A stretch of 64,000 nt of DNA from Solanum dulcamara (GCF_947179165.1 NC_077248.1:67147232-67211231); one strand, 5' to 3'. Positions 37,601 to 48,620 are shown, numbered from the stretch's first letter. The notes: generated by a model from the letters alone, not told the origin. Numbers and translations are program-made.

Positions 37601-40600
37601 CCAGTTACACTTTTTAATGATATCAACAAGGCGAGAAATAAAAAGGAGAGGATGAAATGCCAATTTGGAAAGAAAATTAGCAACAATAACTACAGATTTC
37701 AAGTAAAATCGTAACAGTTACCAAGACACATTTACGAAATTAGCTAGCATAACAAAAAGAGGTTTAGAAAAGGCCCCTGCCTACTGCAAAATTGAACCAG
37801 AAAAAAAATCCATTCACCTGTTCTCCTGCAATAACTTAATCCGACGCCCCATTTCTGTTGCACTGAGTTGCTCATCATGCGGAACAGCAGGTTTTTCGGA
37901 AGTACCTTTCCCTATTTCCCCAAAAGCCGCAATTGCTGAGGCTGTTCAAGGGAAAACAGATTTGTAAGTACGAAACCCAAAATGTTAAAATATCAACTTG
38001 GAATGTCCAGTGCAGGGTAATCATATAGTAATTGCATACCCTTTAACGAGCTAGCTGGTGTTGAGCTAGTAATATAAAACAGTGAAGAAAATCTTTAAAC
38101 CTTTTAAGAGGCTATTCTCTGATTTTGCTATCTTAACCTATAGACAGCAATGCCAGTTGGGCAACAAAGAATCACTAGACAGAAATCAAGGCTTGATTCA
38201 TAAAATTTCTGAAAAATCCAACTATATTTGAAATAATTAATGTCAATTATATACACGTGGACTGCATACAAGGGTGTGGGCTAGTGGACAATGAAGTGTT
38301 TGACAGCCTTGAGGTTTGAGGTTCAAATCCCAGCAGAAATGAAAAATGCTAGGTGATTCTTCCCATCTGTTCTAGTCTTGGTGGATGGAGCTATCTGGTA
38401 CCTGTTGCTGGTGGGAGGTGACAAGGATCCCGTGGAATTAGTCGAGGTGCGTGAAAGCTAGCCCGGACACCACGGTTATCAACAACAACAACAACAACAA
38501 CATACCCAGTGGAATCCCACTAAGTGGGGTCTAGGGAGGGTAGAGTGTATGCAAACCTTACCACTACCTCAAGGAGGTAGAGAGGCTGTTCGAACACCAC
38601 GGTCATCAAAAAGAAAAATTATATGCACGTAGAATGGAGCATTTAGGAAGCAATTTCTTATATTCTGCCCTGCTCAAAAGGCTCAAGTTCAGCACCAAGC
38701 CAATTCCGCACTTGCATGAAGGAGCAGCCCTTCCCTCATATATTGTCTTGCCTCCTCCTTTAAACCAAATCTATTAAACGACCAATGACTTCATTGAACT
38801 CCAATTCAATGTTTTTGGGCCCAAAAGCAAAGCTCATTGGTAAAAATAGGTAAACAAGCAAACTCAAAACTTACTTACACGAATGTCAACATGTTTGATT
38901 GTTTGTATTACTGACTGACTATTTAGAATATTCAAGTACAACCCCATACAGCTATTACATGAAAACAAAGGGCAAACGGATTTGATCACACACCACAAGA
39001 AGGAATCAACAACGAGACACGTAAATGTAATGAAGTCCAGTATATTTCAAGTTTTCACATATTTGAAGTAGAATGGTCCACTTGTAGCTGGGTGATGAAA
39101 CTGATGGATGAGTCAATGAATGTCATAAAGACTAACCAACAAAGTCCCGACACTGGTCACGGTCAGGGAAGCTATCAAATTCAAAAAGATAATTTCCACC
39201 CTGAAAATAGTAGAAAATGGAACACATTTAGTTGCAGTATTCAGATAAGTTAGCAGCTTGTAGACTTCACTAGTACTGGGATCAGTATGCTGTTTCTAGA
39301 CTTGACCAGACACAGAAAGAAAACAGTCACTCTCATAATAAAGGGCTCACAAGTAGAATGCTTTGGCAATCATAAATCCAAACCTGAGCTTGTGTAAGAT
39401 TAAGTAGAGCCTGCTTACTTGAACACTCCTTGGAAGACTTGTGGCCTGAAGAGAAAGAGGGGAGAGAGAGAGAGAGAGTCAGAGAGAGAAATGCGGGAGA
39501 GAGAAGTCAAGTGTAGTGAGGGAAAAAGGACAGGCAAAAGCACCTTTAATCAACTTGAACTCCACATTAAGCTTTGTCGTTAATGTTGGGTCATTCGGCA
39601 TAAAATAAAACCGTTCCTTGGTCTACAAACAATTAAAAAGACAAACTAGAAAATCAACAGTTGGTTGCATAACAACTGTAGTAGAATCTACCATACAGAT
39701 CACATAGAATCTGAAATTCATAGTTCATACCATCTTATAGAGGAATCTTTATTGTCGAATCCATAACCCCATCAGAAATTGTGCATTTTTTATTGTTACA
39801 AAGTGTGTTGCTTCATTTTTGGGATTAAAACCCCACCCCCACCCCCCAAAAAAAAAATAACCAGAAGCCCAACAGTTCCCTTTCACACTTTTGATCCATT
39901 GGTGATGAATACCCCCACCCTTGTTATTGGGAGTGGAGGGTCGTTGTCAAAATTGCATTTCATTAATGCAAACACAAATAACAATAATGCCTCAGTGCAC
40001 ACTGGTAGTGGTCGGGGTTGATTATATGAATGTTTAATATCCATTCTGATCCATTTGTGAACCAGTAAAGGAGATTATGTTAATACATAGAATGAGAGAC
40101 AAATCTGTTTAAAGCAGTAGTTTGCTGCTAGGTAGAATAAATAGATACGCTTTTGCAAAAGACTCTCACATATATCCTACAAACGTGCTCACCAGTTAAT
40201 TAATAGACCATTTGATGTTCTCTCTATTTCCACCTCTTCCTACAAGCTCAGCATATCAGTTGCAACACTATTACTGTTATTTCTTCAGTCATTCAACTGT
40301 GTCTCAAGCCCAAACCAGTTGATGTCAGTCATATGAATCCTCTATATCAATTTGGCTCTATTTTTCTTTTATAATTATTGTATCTGGCCCATTTCGTGCT
40401 CACCTCAGCTAATTACATGGGTACCTGCTACCTCCCACCAGCACTAGGTACCTGTTACCTATGAGCTTGTTTACAGTCATTTAACAGATCAGTTGATGTT
40501 CTCTCTTTTCCACCTCTTCCAGCCAGCTCAGTATATCAGTCGCATCAACATTTTATTATTTGTTCATTAATCAACTATTTCTCAATCCTAGAACAGTTGA

Positions 40601-41093
40601 TGTCAGTCATATGAATCCTCTATATCAATTCGGCTCTACTTTTTTTCTTTCTAGATGTGATGTCTGGGTCAGATTGTGCTCGCCTAGACTAATTAGTCCA
40701 CAAGGTACCACTTGCTACCTCCCAACAATGAAATACCACGTAACTCTATCCACCAAGGCCTGGAAAGATGGGAAGCCTTGGTATCTATTCGGCTCTATTT
40801 GGAATTAATGTCATTGTTGTTTTCCTCAAACAGCCTCCCTACATACTCGAGGTAGGGATACTATCTGCAGACACTCTACACTCTCCCTGACAACACTGGG
40901 TTTGCTGTAGTTTACATTGTTATTGCTGGTCTTTTTTTTCAAATTTGAGCATAGGAAACAATCATACATCTCAATCATAATACTCAAAGCAGATTGGGAA
41001 GTAAAATAGTACCAATTTCAAAACGCCAGGGACGCCAGGAACCTTGAGTGAAGTTTTGTACTTAGCACGCTTAACCACCTTGCCATCGGCCAT
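31620..41093 (-). CDS. TFB1: TFIIH core subunit p62 (TFB1 / GTF2H1 homologue)
   Basis: Subunit of TFIIH, used in RNA polymerase II initiation and nucleotide excision repair. Twenty exons: 41013-41093, 39544-39622, 39384-39445, 39137-39200, 37818-37941, 37519-37594, 37265-37357, 36812-36856, 34913-34969, 34345-34500, 34106-34171, 33830-33953, 33427-33483, 33202-33329, 32922-33113, 32716-32829, 32517-32594, 32120-32167, 31904-31972 and 31620-31706. They total 1800 bases, or 599 residues plus stop. The start reads '[14 protein letters not shown]'. Residues 1-105 form the PH-like domain ('[19 protein letters not shown]', '[15 protein letters not shown]'). BSD motifs follow near 155 ('[10 protein letters not shown]') and 230 ('[12 protein letters not shown]'), then the conserved helical C-terminus ('[13 protein letters not shown]'). 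Introns are long and hold SINEs, including a nested pair, and a 280-bp duplication. I am confident in the family and in nearly all exon borders. Confidence 0.95.
34242..34260. repeat. (GA)n microsatellite in a TFB1 intron
   Basis: A short uninterrupted GA run is visible. A second, longer GA-rich run lies at 39458-39500 in another TFB1 intron. Confidence 0.85.
35505..35590 (-). mobile_element. tRNA-derived SINE fragment in a TFB1 intron
   Basis: The minus strand reads 'ggcgtttggtctagtggtaa', a clear A-box, and then 'atgagtttgaaccgtgc', a B-box, about 35 bases on. This is the head of a Solanaceae SINE. The 3' part is not recognisable. Confidence 0.6.
38245..38640 (+). mobile_element. TS-type SINE interrupted by an Au-type SINE (nested pair)
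   Basis: A TS SINE begins near 38270 ('gggtgtgggctagtggacaa'), has its B-box ('ggttcaaatcccagc') near 38330, and carries the characteristic 3' part ('ggtacctgttgctggtggga', 'gaattagtcgaggtgcg', 'cggacaccacggttatcaa'). At 38483-38590 a minus-oriented Au SINE ('cccagtggaatcccact', 'gggtctagggagggtag') is inserted. The last 19 bases of the TS tail occur on both sides of it (38464-38482 and 38591-38609, two differences), as expected of a SINE target duplication. The outer element has its own degenerate flanks, 'aattatatacacgtgg' at 38245 and 'aattatatgcacgtag' at 38617. It lies in a TFB1 intron. Confidence 0.8.
40211..40760. repeat. tandem duplication (period about 280 bp) in TFB1 intron 1, containing TS SINE 3' ends
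   Basis: Words such as 'ttgatgttctctct' (40212 and 40493) and 'gttgatgtcagtcatatgaa' (about 40319 and 40597) occur at a constant offset of 278-281. Both copies contain, on the minus strand, the TS SINE 3' portion ('tagtgctggtgggaggtagc', 'gaggtgagcacgaa'), more decayed in the right copy. So a SINE tail plus its flank was duplicated. Confidence 0.75.
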
Positions 41094-41580
41094 AGTAGGT
41101 GTTTCAAAAAATCAAAAATATTTTTCACTAATACATCAAAAAATAATACAAATTTGGGTATTACGGATTCTTCTATTGAGGATCTATCTAATACTATACC
41201 ATTTTCTCAAAGCTAGGGCAAGTATGAACTCGGAAAATGATAGAGAGATACAGTAATTTATGGACGGGAAAGATCTAGGGTTCCGATGGATGGGGTTTAG
41301 AAGAGAAGGCGCCAACTGTAGAGAATATAGATCAATCAGCATCTGTGAATCCATTTTGCTCGTCTATATAGTGGTTTTTCAATAATATTGCTCAAAAGTT
41401 AAATTTAATTTATATATAAAATGAAAAAATAATAATAAGATAACGAGATGATTATACCAAATCGTGATTAGATAAACTTTTGATTACATCCTTTAATCAC
41501 AAAATGATCGTCTTAAGGTGATGCTTTTGTTGACATTCCAACAGAGACGAAAATAAGTTGAGGTGTCACATGAACAAAGT
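41094..41580. other. TFB1 upstream region
   Basis: The first 200 bases upstream of the TFB1 ATG (41093) should contain its leader and promoter; no clear TATA box was singled out. The rest is AT-rich spacer with no gene. Confidence 0.5.
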
Positions 41581-41584
41581 TATT

Positions 41585-41681
41585 TAGTACTTAGTACCGG
41601 TGGCAAGCGTTAAATATTCCGTGAAATTAGTTGAGATGTGCATAAGTTGGTCCGGACACATAGTGTTACTAAAAAGATTAT
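41585..41681 (+). mobile_element. decayed TS-type SINE 3' fragment
   Basis: The stretch 'taccggtggcaagcg', 'attccgtgaaattagttgag', 'gtccggacacatagtgttac' then A's follows the TS SINE tail with many changes. The head is absent. Confidence 0.55.
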
Positions 41682-42050
41682 GATTTGTAAATTGCGTTGA
41701 TAAATATAGTATTGATTGATGAAACACATGATATAATTAACGATATGCTGAGAGTTTTGAGAGAGGTCCTAAAATTCAAAGTTACAAGATTAAAATATAA
41801 TATCTAAGTGTACATTTAGTGAAGTAACATATGACGAGGTGTAAGTGAAAATAGAGGCAATAGTAATACCAAGAGATGAAACCACAAGTCGTCCATACTC
41901 TAACAATATGAGGAGATTGTCGTGGATGTTGCACATCTTATTAAAGCGCGAGTGTGGGGAGAGTGAGACGGGGAATTGAGGCTCGTGTCCATAGTACTAT
42001 GCTATAAAAACGTGTTGTTGAGACTTAAAGGTAAATTTTATAGAGTGATA

Positions 42051-42496
42051 TGTCACGGACTTAGACTTCACACTAAGACTTCCGTGCGGCACTTGACAAC
42101 TTACTCACGAATCTTTCACGATCTTATAAGCTCAAGTAAGCCTTTAAGACTAGATCACTAAGGGAACGCTAGATTGTAAGAAAGACAAGAGAGCTTTTAT
42201 GAAGAAGGCTTTTGTATTGCTTGGAAGAATACTTGATTGCTTGATGGTTTGCTACAAATGAATGCCCCCTCTATTTATACTACTCCTAAGGGGCCCAAGT
42301 GTAAATAAAAATTGCTATACAAGTCCCTCCATATTTACAAAGAAGTCCCTCTCTAGAATTCTCTACACACTCTAGAGAATTTTAAGTCTTTCAAGACTTC
42401 TCTACAAGTTTCTATAAGGATCTAGAGTCTTCCGCTAACCTCTCCAAGACTCTAGATTCTTCTACCTTCTTCAAGATCAAGTGGCGGGTCATAACA
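42051..42496 (-). repeat. 3' LTR of the chromovirus
   Basis: 446 bp, directly after the purine tract. The stop codon of the last reading frame (42452) falls inside it, so the end of the pol product is encoded by the LTR. Confidence 0.95.
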
Positions 42497-42967
42497 CTCT
42501 CCCCCACCTGATGTGGCGACGACCGCGGCGCACTGCTGCTGCAAGAATTCCCGGATCTTGTCTTTGAACTGCCACAGGTCTTCATATCTCTCCCAGGTGG
42601 CCTCCTCCGGAGATTGTCCCTTCCAATGGACTAAGAACATAGCAGTGGCCTGTTGTCCCTGTTTTCGCTTGGCTTGGTAGTCCACAATGGCCTCGATGTC
42701 TCGATCATGGGAGGCGGTGATTGTGAGTGGCGCCCGACTTGATTCTCCTCGTCTAGGATCATCCTTGTCCTCATGGTACGGCTTGAGGACGCTGGCATGG
42801 AAGACTGGATGAACCTTAATATGCGGTGGTAGCTCCAACCTATAAGAGATCTTGCCAACCTTGGCAACGATCCTGAACGGGCCCTCATACTTTCGCACCA
42901 AGTTTTGATGCATGCCTCGCAGAAGGTAATGGGTTACTCCTACAGCACGTCCTTGTATAATGCTCAA
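42452..42967 (-). pseudogene. chromovirus integrase tail and chromodomain, separate frame
   Basis: This frame resumes the integrase C-terminus ('[15 protein letters not shown]', '[13 protein letters not shown]') and carries a chromodomain ('[20 protein letters not shown]'), which in chromoviruses directs integration to marked chromatin. It is out of frame with the pol frame. A stretch of about 75-80 bases at the join (about 42920-42995) has no counterpart that I can place in the family and looks like an insertion. It ends inside the 3' LTR. Confidence 0.85.
42497..42508 (-). other. polypurine tract
   Basis: The minus strand reads GGTGGGGGAGAG immediately before the 3' LTR, the plus-strand priming site of reverse transcription. 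Confidence 0.85.
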
Positions 42968-45900
42968 GGCTCTCGGCTGAGTAGCAGGAGCAACTTTAAT
43001 GCCTTGAATTGCCTGGGGTTGAACTTGACCAAGACCATGTCTCCAACTTGGTAATCCGTGGGACGACGCTTGCGGTCGGCAAACTTCTTCATCTTCTTCG
43101 CTGCCTTGTCCAAATAAGACTTGGCAGTGTCGAGCTGCTCCTCAAAGCCCTTGGCCATGTGATAGGCCCCCAAACTCTTGCCCTCGAACGCGGCCGGTAG
43201 TGAATGTGGAGTTTGTGGTTGTTGGCCTGTGGCTAACTCGAATGGTGTTCGCCCTGTGGCCTCACTCCGCTGTAGGTTGTAAGAGAATTGGGCTACATCC
43301 AGTAGTCTCGCCCAATCTTTCTGATGGGAGCTCACAAAGTGCCTCAAGTAGCACTCCAGTAAGGCATTGACTCGCTCCGTCTGGCCGTCTGTCTGCGGGT
43401 GGAAACTAGTGGAGAAATGTAATTTTGTGCCAAGAATTTCGAACAATTCTCTCCAAAAGTTCCCGTTGAAGCGTGGGTCTCTGTCGCTAATGATATGTTT
43501 TGGCAATCCCCAATACTTCACCACATTCTTGAAAAATAGTCTGGCAGCCTCTTTAGCAGTGCAACCTGCTGTGGCGGGCATGAAGCTGGTATACTTGGAG
43601 AACCTGTCCACCACGACCATAATCGTCCCGTACCCGTCGGACTTCGGTAAACATGTGATGAAGTCCATGGTCACGCTCTCCCATGGACGCTCCGCTATGG
43701 GCAGGGGCTCCAAGAGTCCTCCTGGTTGGCGCTGCTCTACTTTGTCTTGCTGGCACACAAGACAAGTCTGCACATAGCATTCAATATCGTCCCGCATACG
43801 TGGCCAGTAGTAAATCGCCTCAATCAATGCCCTCGTGCGACGCTGCCCTGGATGTCCAGCCCATAATGTGTCGTGACTTTCCTTCATGATTCGTCGCCTG
43901 ATAGTCCCGAATTTCGGCACATAAATCCTTCGCCCGGCGGTAAGCAAGAGTCCATCTTCTACCCAGAAGAGCCTTGTCTTGCCCTGAACGGCTAACTCCA
44001 TAAGCTTCTTCGCCTCTGGGTCATGCTGTAGACCATCCTTGATTGTATCTTGGATGTCGCAATGTGCTGTGGTGATGGCCGCCAGCTCGAACTTCCTGCT
44101 AAGGGCATCGGCCACAACATTGCCTTTGCCCGGCTTGTACTCCAGTTCATAGTCAAACTCGGCCAAGAAGTCTTGCCACCTAGCTTGCTTCGGGGTGAGT
44201 TTCTTCTGTGACTGGAAGTAGCTAGTGGCCACGTTGTCGGTCTTGACTAAGAACTTGGAGCCAAGTAAGTAGTGTCTCCACGTGCGTAGGCAATGGACGA
44301 TGGCTGTCATCTCCTTCTCCTGCACGGTGTACCGCCGTTCTGTCTCGTTCAGCTTGCGGCTCTCGAAGGCGATAGGGTGCCTCTCTTGCATCAATACTCC
44401 TCCAATGGCATAGTCAGAGGCGTCCGTATGCACTTCAAATGTCTTGGAGAAGTCAGGCAACGCTAGGACCGGCTCCTCTGTCACGGCAGCCTTGAGGTCT
44501 TCAAAGGCCTCCTTGCACTCCTCGCTCCAAACCCACGGCTTATTCTTCTTCAATAGCTCAGTAAGTGGAGTGGCTTTAGCGGAGTAGGCGCTTATGAACC
44601 TGCGGTAATAGTTAGCAAGTCCAAGAAAAGATCTAAGTTCGGTTACCTTTGTGGGCGCCTCCCACTCTTTGATGGCCCGAACTTTTGCTTCGTCCATCCG
44701 TAGCTCTCCCTGGCTGATAACATGTCCCAAGAAGTGCACCTCATGTTGGGCGAACTCGCACTTCTCCCGCTTGATGAAAAGTTCATTCTCGCGCAAGACT
44801 TGGAATACTTTCTTTAGATGCTCCACGTGCTCCTCCAAGGTGTTGCTATAGATGACTATGTCATCCAAGTAGACTACTACAAACTGATCTAGGTAGGGGT
44901 GGAAGATCTTGTTCATTAGTGTGCAAAAAGTGGCGGGTGCGTTGGTTAGGCCGAAGGGCATCACCAACCACTCGTATGCTCCATACCTCGTTACACATGT
45001 GGTCTTCGGTTCATCTCCTTCTGCTATGCGTACCTGGTAGTAGCCCTTCCTTAAATCCACCTTGGTGAAGTACTTGGCCTGTCCAAGTCTATCAAACAAG
45101 TCGGCAATGAGCGGGATGGGATACTTGTTCTTCACGGTCACCTTATTGAGCGCCCGATAGTCTATGCATAGGCGCAACGAGCCATCCTTCTTCTTTTGAA
45201 ATAACACCGGCGCGCCATAAGGTGCCTTAGATGGACGGATATGACCGGCCTCGAGGAGCTCCTTCAACTGCTTCCTCAGCTCCTCTAACTCGGGTGGAGC
45301 CATGCGGTATGCTGGGTATGCGGGCGGCCTCGCTCCTGGCTCCAACTCGATCCTGTGGTCTACCTCGCGCCTTGGAGGTAGGTGTTTTGGCAACTCTTCG
45401 GGCATCACGTCTTTGTTTTCTTCAAGCACCTTCTCTATGCAAGGTGGCAATGTCTCCTTAGCACCATTGCCTTCATCCAAGCTCGCAATGGTGGCTACGA
45501 ACGTCGGCTCCCCCTTCTTTAGGCCCTTCACAAGCTGCATGGCCGACAGGTGGGTTTGTCCTTCCTTCTTTGGCATCTTGACTAGAGGTACTATGCAGGG
45601 TCCCTCTCGCTCCATCACCAAGAGTTGTTGGAGGTAGGGATCGATCATCGTGTGGTACCGTTGGAAGAACTCCTGTCCAAGGATGATATCAAAGATATCT
45701 AAGGGGGCGACAGTGAAGTTTGTCTTACCTTGCCATTTGCCCAACGTGATGTCCACTCCATGAGCGACTCCGCACACGGGAGTCAATGGTGCATTGACCG
45801 TCTTCAGGCGGGTGTTGCTTGGCCCGTAACTTAGCCCCAACCTTGCTGCCGCCGTCTTGGTCATGATGTTGGCTTCTGCTCCAGAATCCACCATGGCACG

Positions 45901-46650
45901 AGCTGGTCGTCCGTTGATGGATATGTCAACATATTGGGCAGAATAGTCTCCTGCCTTCTCCGCTTGCTTCGCGATGGCTCCACATAGCCCGATCATGCCT
46001 AGCTGAGTCGTGTCCGAGCCCTGCCCTTGGTCTACTTCCTTATCCTTTCGCTCCCGCAGTATGGCACCAAGGTTCTTCATCTCCGGACACCTGGCATAGC
46101 CGTGAGGACCTCCGCATATGTAGCAGCCGCTGCCCTTCGAGGTTTGCTCCTTTCTCTCGGCGTAGCCCTGTCGCCCGAACCTTCTACCGTCGGACTTGTT
46201 GAAATCATGGCTCTTGGGTGGAGGATGTTGCTCTTTGCCTTTGCCACGATCTCCCCCACCTTTGGCATGACTACTCCTAATTTCTTTGCCCTTGCCTTTG
46301 TCATGCCTGTCATGCTTAAAGTCCGTCAAGGCTTCGGCTTGGGTGATGGCCTCATCGATGGTGCTGACTTGACGGCGCTCCAACTCCGTCTTGGCCCAAC
46401 TCTGCAGCCCATCCATGAAGTGGAAGAGCATATCTTCATCTGTAAGGTTGGGGATTTGAAGCGTAAGGGTAGTGAACTCCTTCACATAGGCACGTATGCT
46501 ACCCGTATGCTTCAGCTCCCGAAACTTGCGTTTGGCCTCATAGATGACATTGTTGGGGAAGAAGGCCTTCTTGAACTCATCCCGAAACTGCTCCCAGGTG
46601 TTGATGGTGCATAGACCCTTCCCGATCTCGGACTCTTGCGCTTCCACCAT
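42964..46650 (-). pseudogene. chromovirus gag C-terminus, protease, RT, RNase H, integrase
   Basis: An open frame of 1228 codons. In order there is the rest of the gag core ('[14 protein letters not shown]'), a zinc knuckle at about residues 176-188 ('[13 protein letters not shown]'), a protease with '[10 protein letters not shown]' (Asp near 255), a reverse transcriptase with 'YLDDIVIYS', an RNase H with '[11 protein letters not shown]', and an integrase with an HHCC finger, the catalytic Asp, Asp and Glu ('[10 protein letters not shown]', 'IISDRDPRF', '[12 protein letters not shown]'). All catalytic motifs look intact. The frame has no clear start of its own (it begins inside gag) and ends in a short nonsense tail after 'NPRQFKAL', before the chromodomain. 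Confidence 0.9.
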
Positions 46651-47333
46651 AACATGGCCATCTCCGAGAGGTATAGCACGGCCGTGTTGATCCTCATCTC
46701 GTCGCTCTTCACTTTGTTACACTTGAAGTAATTCTCCAAGTGCCAAAGGAAGTTCTCCACCTCTTGTGCATCACGGGCACCTTTGAACATTGGTGGCTTG
46801 GGAGCCTCAATCTTAGCCTCCCGGTCCGCACTGGACGTCATGCATCTCCCGGCATCTATGTCTCCTTTGAGTGCTGCTATCTCGGCCTTCATGGTCTCCA
46901 TCGTGCTTAGCGCGTCCATGAGCCGACACTCTAAGGAAGTGATCACCTCCTTCACCTCGTACTCGGCAGCCTTGCGCACCTCCAACTCCTTCCGGATGTT
47001 GTCGTTCTCCTCAAGGGTGAACTCCTCTAGAGACTTGAACTTGCCGTCGACCTTGTTCAAGCGCTTGCCTAATATCTCCACTGCTTGCCGGGCAGCATCC
47101 ACCCTTGCAATCCACTCCATGCCGGGTGTGACGTCCACGGGCTCCTCGCCTCGCTCATCGTCACTCACCTCAGTGGCCGAGGGTGAGTAGGATGTTAGGG
47201 CCTCGCTTGGTGTAGGCTCAGGCGGCACCTCCTCATTTCTCTTAGAGTTTTTCTTTCCCTTACGGTGCTTCCTTCCAACATCTTGCTTGACGTTGGTGGC
47301 GGTAGTGGCGTTGATGTCTCCCTCACTTGCCAT
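46512..47333 (-). pseudogene. chromovirus gag, N-terminal part, frame broken
   Basis: The frame starts with 'MASEGDINATT' at 47333, 18 bases past the primer site. It has a charged, coiled-coil-like part ('RLNKVDGKFKSLEEF') and then the retrotransposon gag core ('KPPMFKGARDAQEVENFLW', '[13 protein letters not shown]'). About 15 codons after the last conserved residues the homology jumps to the next frame (at about 46620-46650), which points to a one-base indel. The tail of this frame to 46512 is then out-of-frame sequence. Related elements are believed to have gag and pol in one frame, so I read this as damage rather than a programmed shift. Confidence 0.8.
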
Positions 47334-47351
47334 ATCCCTTAGTAGAACCTC

Positions 47352-47363
47352 GCTCTGATACCA
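47352..47363 (-). other. primer-binding site, initiator Met tRNA
   Basis: The minus strand reads TGGTATCAGAGC, the usual plant retrotransposon primer site for tRNA-iMet, three bases inside the 5' LTR. Confidence 0.9.
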
Positions 47364-47366
47364 CGT

Positions 47367-47812
47367 TGTCACAGACTTAGACTTCACACTAAGACTTCCG
47401 TGCGGCACTTGACAACTTACTCACGAATCTTTCACGATCTTGTAAGCTCAAGTAAGCCTTTAAGACTAGATCACTAAGGGAACGCTAGATTGTAAGAAAG
47501 ACAAGAGAGCTTTTATGAAGAAGGCTTTTGTATTGCTTGGAAGAATACTTGATTGCTTGATGGTTTGCTACAAATGAATGCCCCCTCTATTTATACTACT
47601 CCTAAGGGGCCCAAGTGTAAATAAAAATTGCTATACAAGTCCCTCCATATTTACAAAGAAGTCCCTCTCTAGAATTCTCTACACACTCTAGAGAATTTTA
47701 AGTCTTTCAAGACTTCTCTACAAGTTTCTATAAGGATCTAGAGTCTTCCGCTAACCTCTCCAAGACTCTAGATTCTTCTACCTTCTTCAAGATCAAGTGG
47801 CGGGTCATAACA
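47367..47812 (-). repeat. 5' LTR of the chromovirus
   Basis: 446 bp, TG..CA on the minus strand, ending next to the tRNA-Met primer site. It is identical to the other LTR except at about two positions ('tgtcacag' here against 'tgtcacgg', and 'cttgtaagc' against 'cttataagc'). Confidence 0.95.
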
Positions 47813-47949
47813 GATAACTAAATAAACTTTATTAAACATTATTATATGAGACAGGGTGATGCTAGGTTGAGAACACGCACTTTCATAAGACAAAAATAAC
47901 AAAGATGCAAATGCTTAAATGGATGTGTGAACATCTCACAATCATCGTC

Positions 47950-48620
47950 TTCAACGACAATGTCACGATTGTCAATTATTGCAATCAATCATCATCACAA
48001 CCGACTATCACCTGTTACAACGAATAATTAGTATCATAAATCATATATCGTCAATTACCATCATTATCCACTACAATAAGTAATTATCCGTATCATCCAG
48101 CACAATTATCAATTATCATCACCAATTACCACCGTCAATCACTACTGAATACCGACAATTATGACCATTGCTAACTAGTGGCGGAGTCGGAGTATTCATT
48201 AAGGGGTTCAAAATCTGAAGAGTAGACACATAAATTAATTGAATAGAGTTCGACATTTAATATATTCATAAAATAATATTTTAATTATATATAGATAACA
48301 TAATTTTCGGCCAAATGGGATTCAAATAAACCCCTAAACTCAAGGTGACTCCATCCCCGTTGCTTACTACTCACAGTATCATCATTAACCAATATCATGG
48401 TACATATTTAAAAAAAATATTTTATTAATTTACATAAAATGGTAATTTTTTTAAAAATATATTTATATATTATTAAAAATTAAACATCTTAATTATTTAT
48501 TATTCAAATATTAATATTGAGATTTATACATAGAATTAACACATGACCTCGCATTTAGCTCAGTACATATCTTGGTAAAGGAGTCCAAAAGTTAGCCGGA
48601 TAATATTACCATCCAAATTC
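47950..48620. repeat. low-complexity CAT/CAA-rich stretch and spacer before DDI1
   Basis: From about 47950 to 48180 the sequence is built of imperfect 'caattatca', 'atcatcac' and 'caccgtcaat' words. It may be a decayed trinucleotide or hexanucleotide array. The remainder to 48620 is AT-rich. No gene is seen. Confidence 0.55.

Larger units (their letters stand above)
42051..47812 (-). mobile_element. Ty3/gypsy chromovirus (Galadriel-like), complete LTR to LTR
   Basis: A 5762-bp element on the minus strand. LTRs lie at 47367-47812 (5') and 42051-42496 (3'), both 446 bp with TG..CA ends. By eye they differ at only two bases, so insertion was recent. The primer-binding site matches the initiator Met tRNA (TGGTATCAGAGC) and a purine tract adjoins the 3' LTR. 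The flanking direct repeat is GATA (42047-42050 and 47813-47816). The order is gag, protease, reverse transcriptase, RNase H, integrase, chromodomain, which defines a chromovirus. The Galadriel assignment rests on overall similarity and is inference. The coding part is broken in two places, so the copy is unlikely to move by itself. Confidence 0.93.
41690..47950 (+). pseudogene. RTE-type LINE reverse transcriptase fragment, split by the chromovirus
   Basis: To the left of the chromovirus (41690-42050) frames on the plus strand give 'IVLIDETHDIINDML' and, just before the insertion, 'LLRLKGKFYRVI', the C-terminal part of plant RTE-clade reverse transcriptases. To the right (47813-47945) another frame gives 'VENTHFHKTKITKMQMLKWM', the continuation in the same proteins. 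Stops and frame changes occur throughout, so it was dead before or after the insertion. The span covers the inserted element at 42051-47812. Confidence 0.7.

Noticed and set aside
43009..46614. Plus-strand open frames (for example near 46027-46614 and 43367-43777) opposite the chromovirus
   Set aside because: They are antisense shadows of the GC-richer gag-pol frame and show no protein family.
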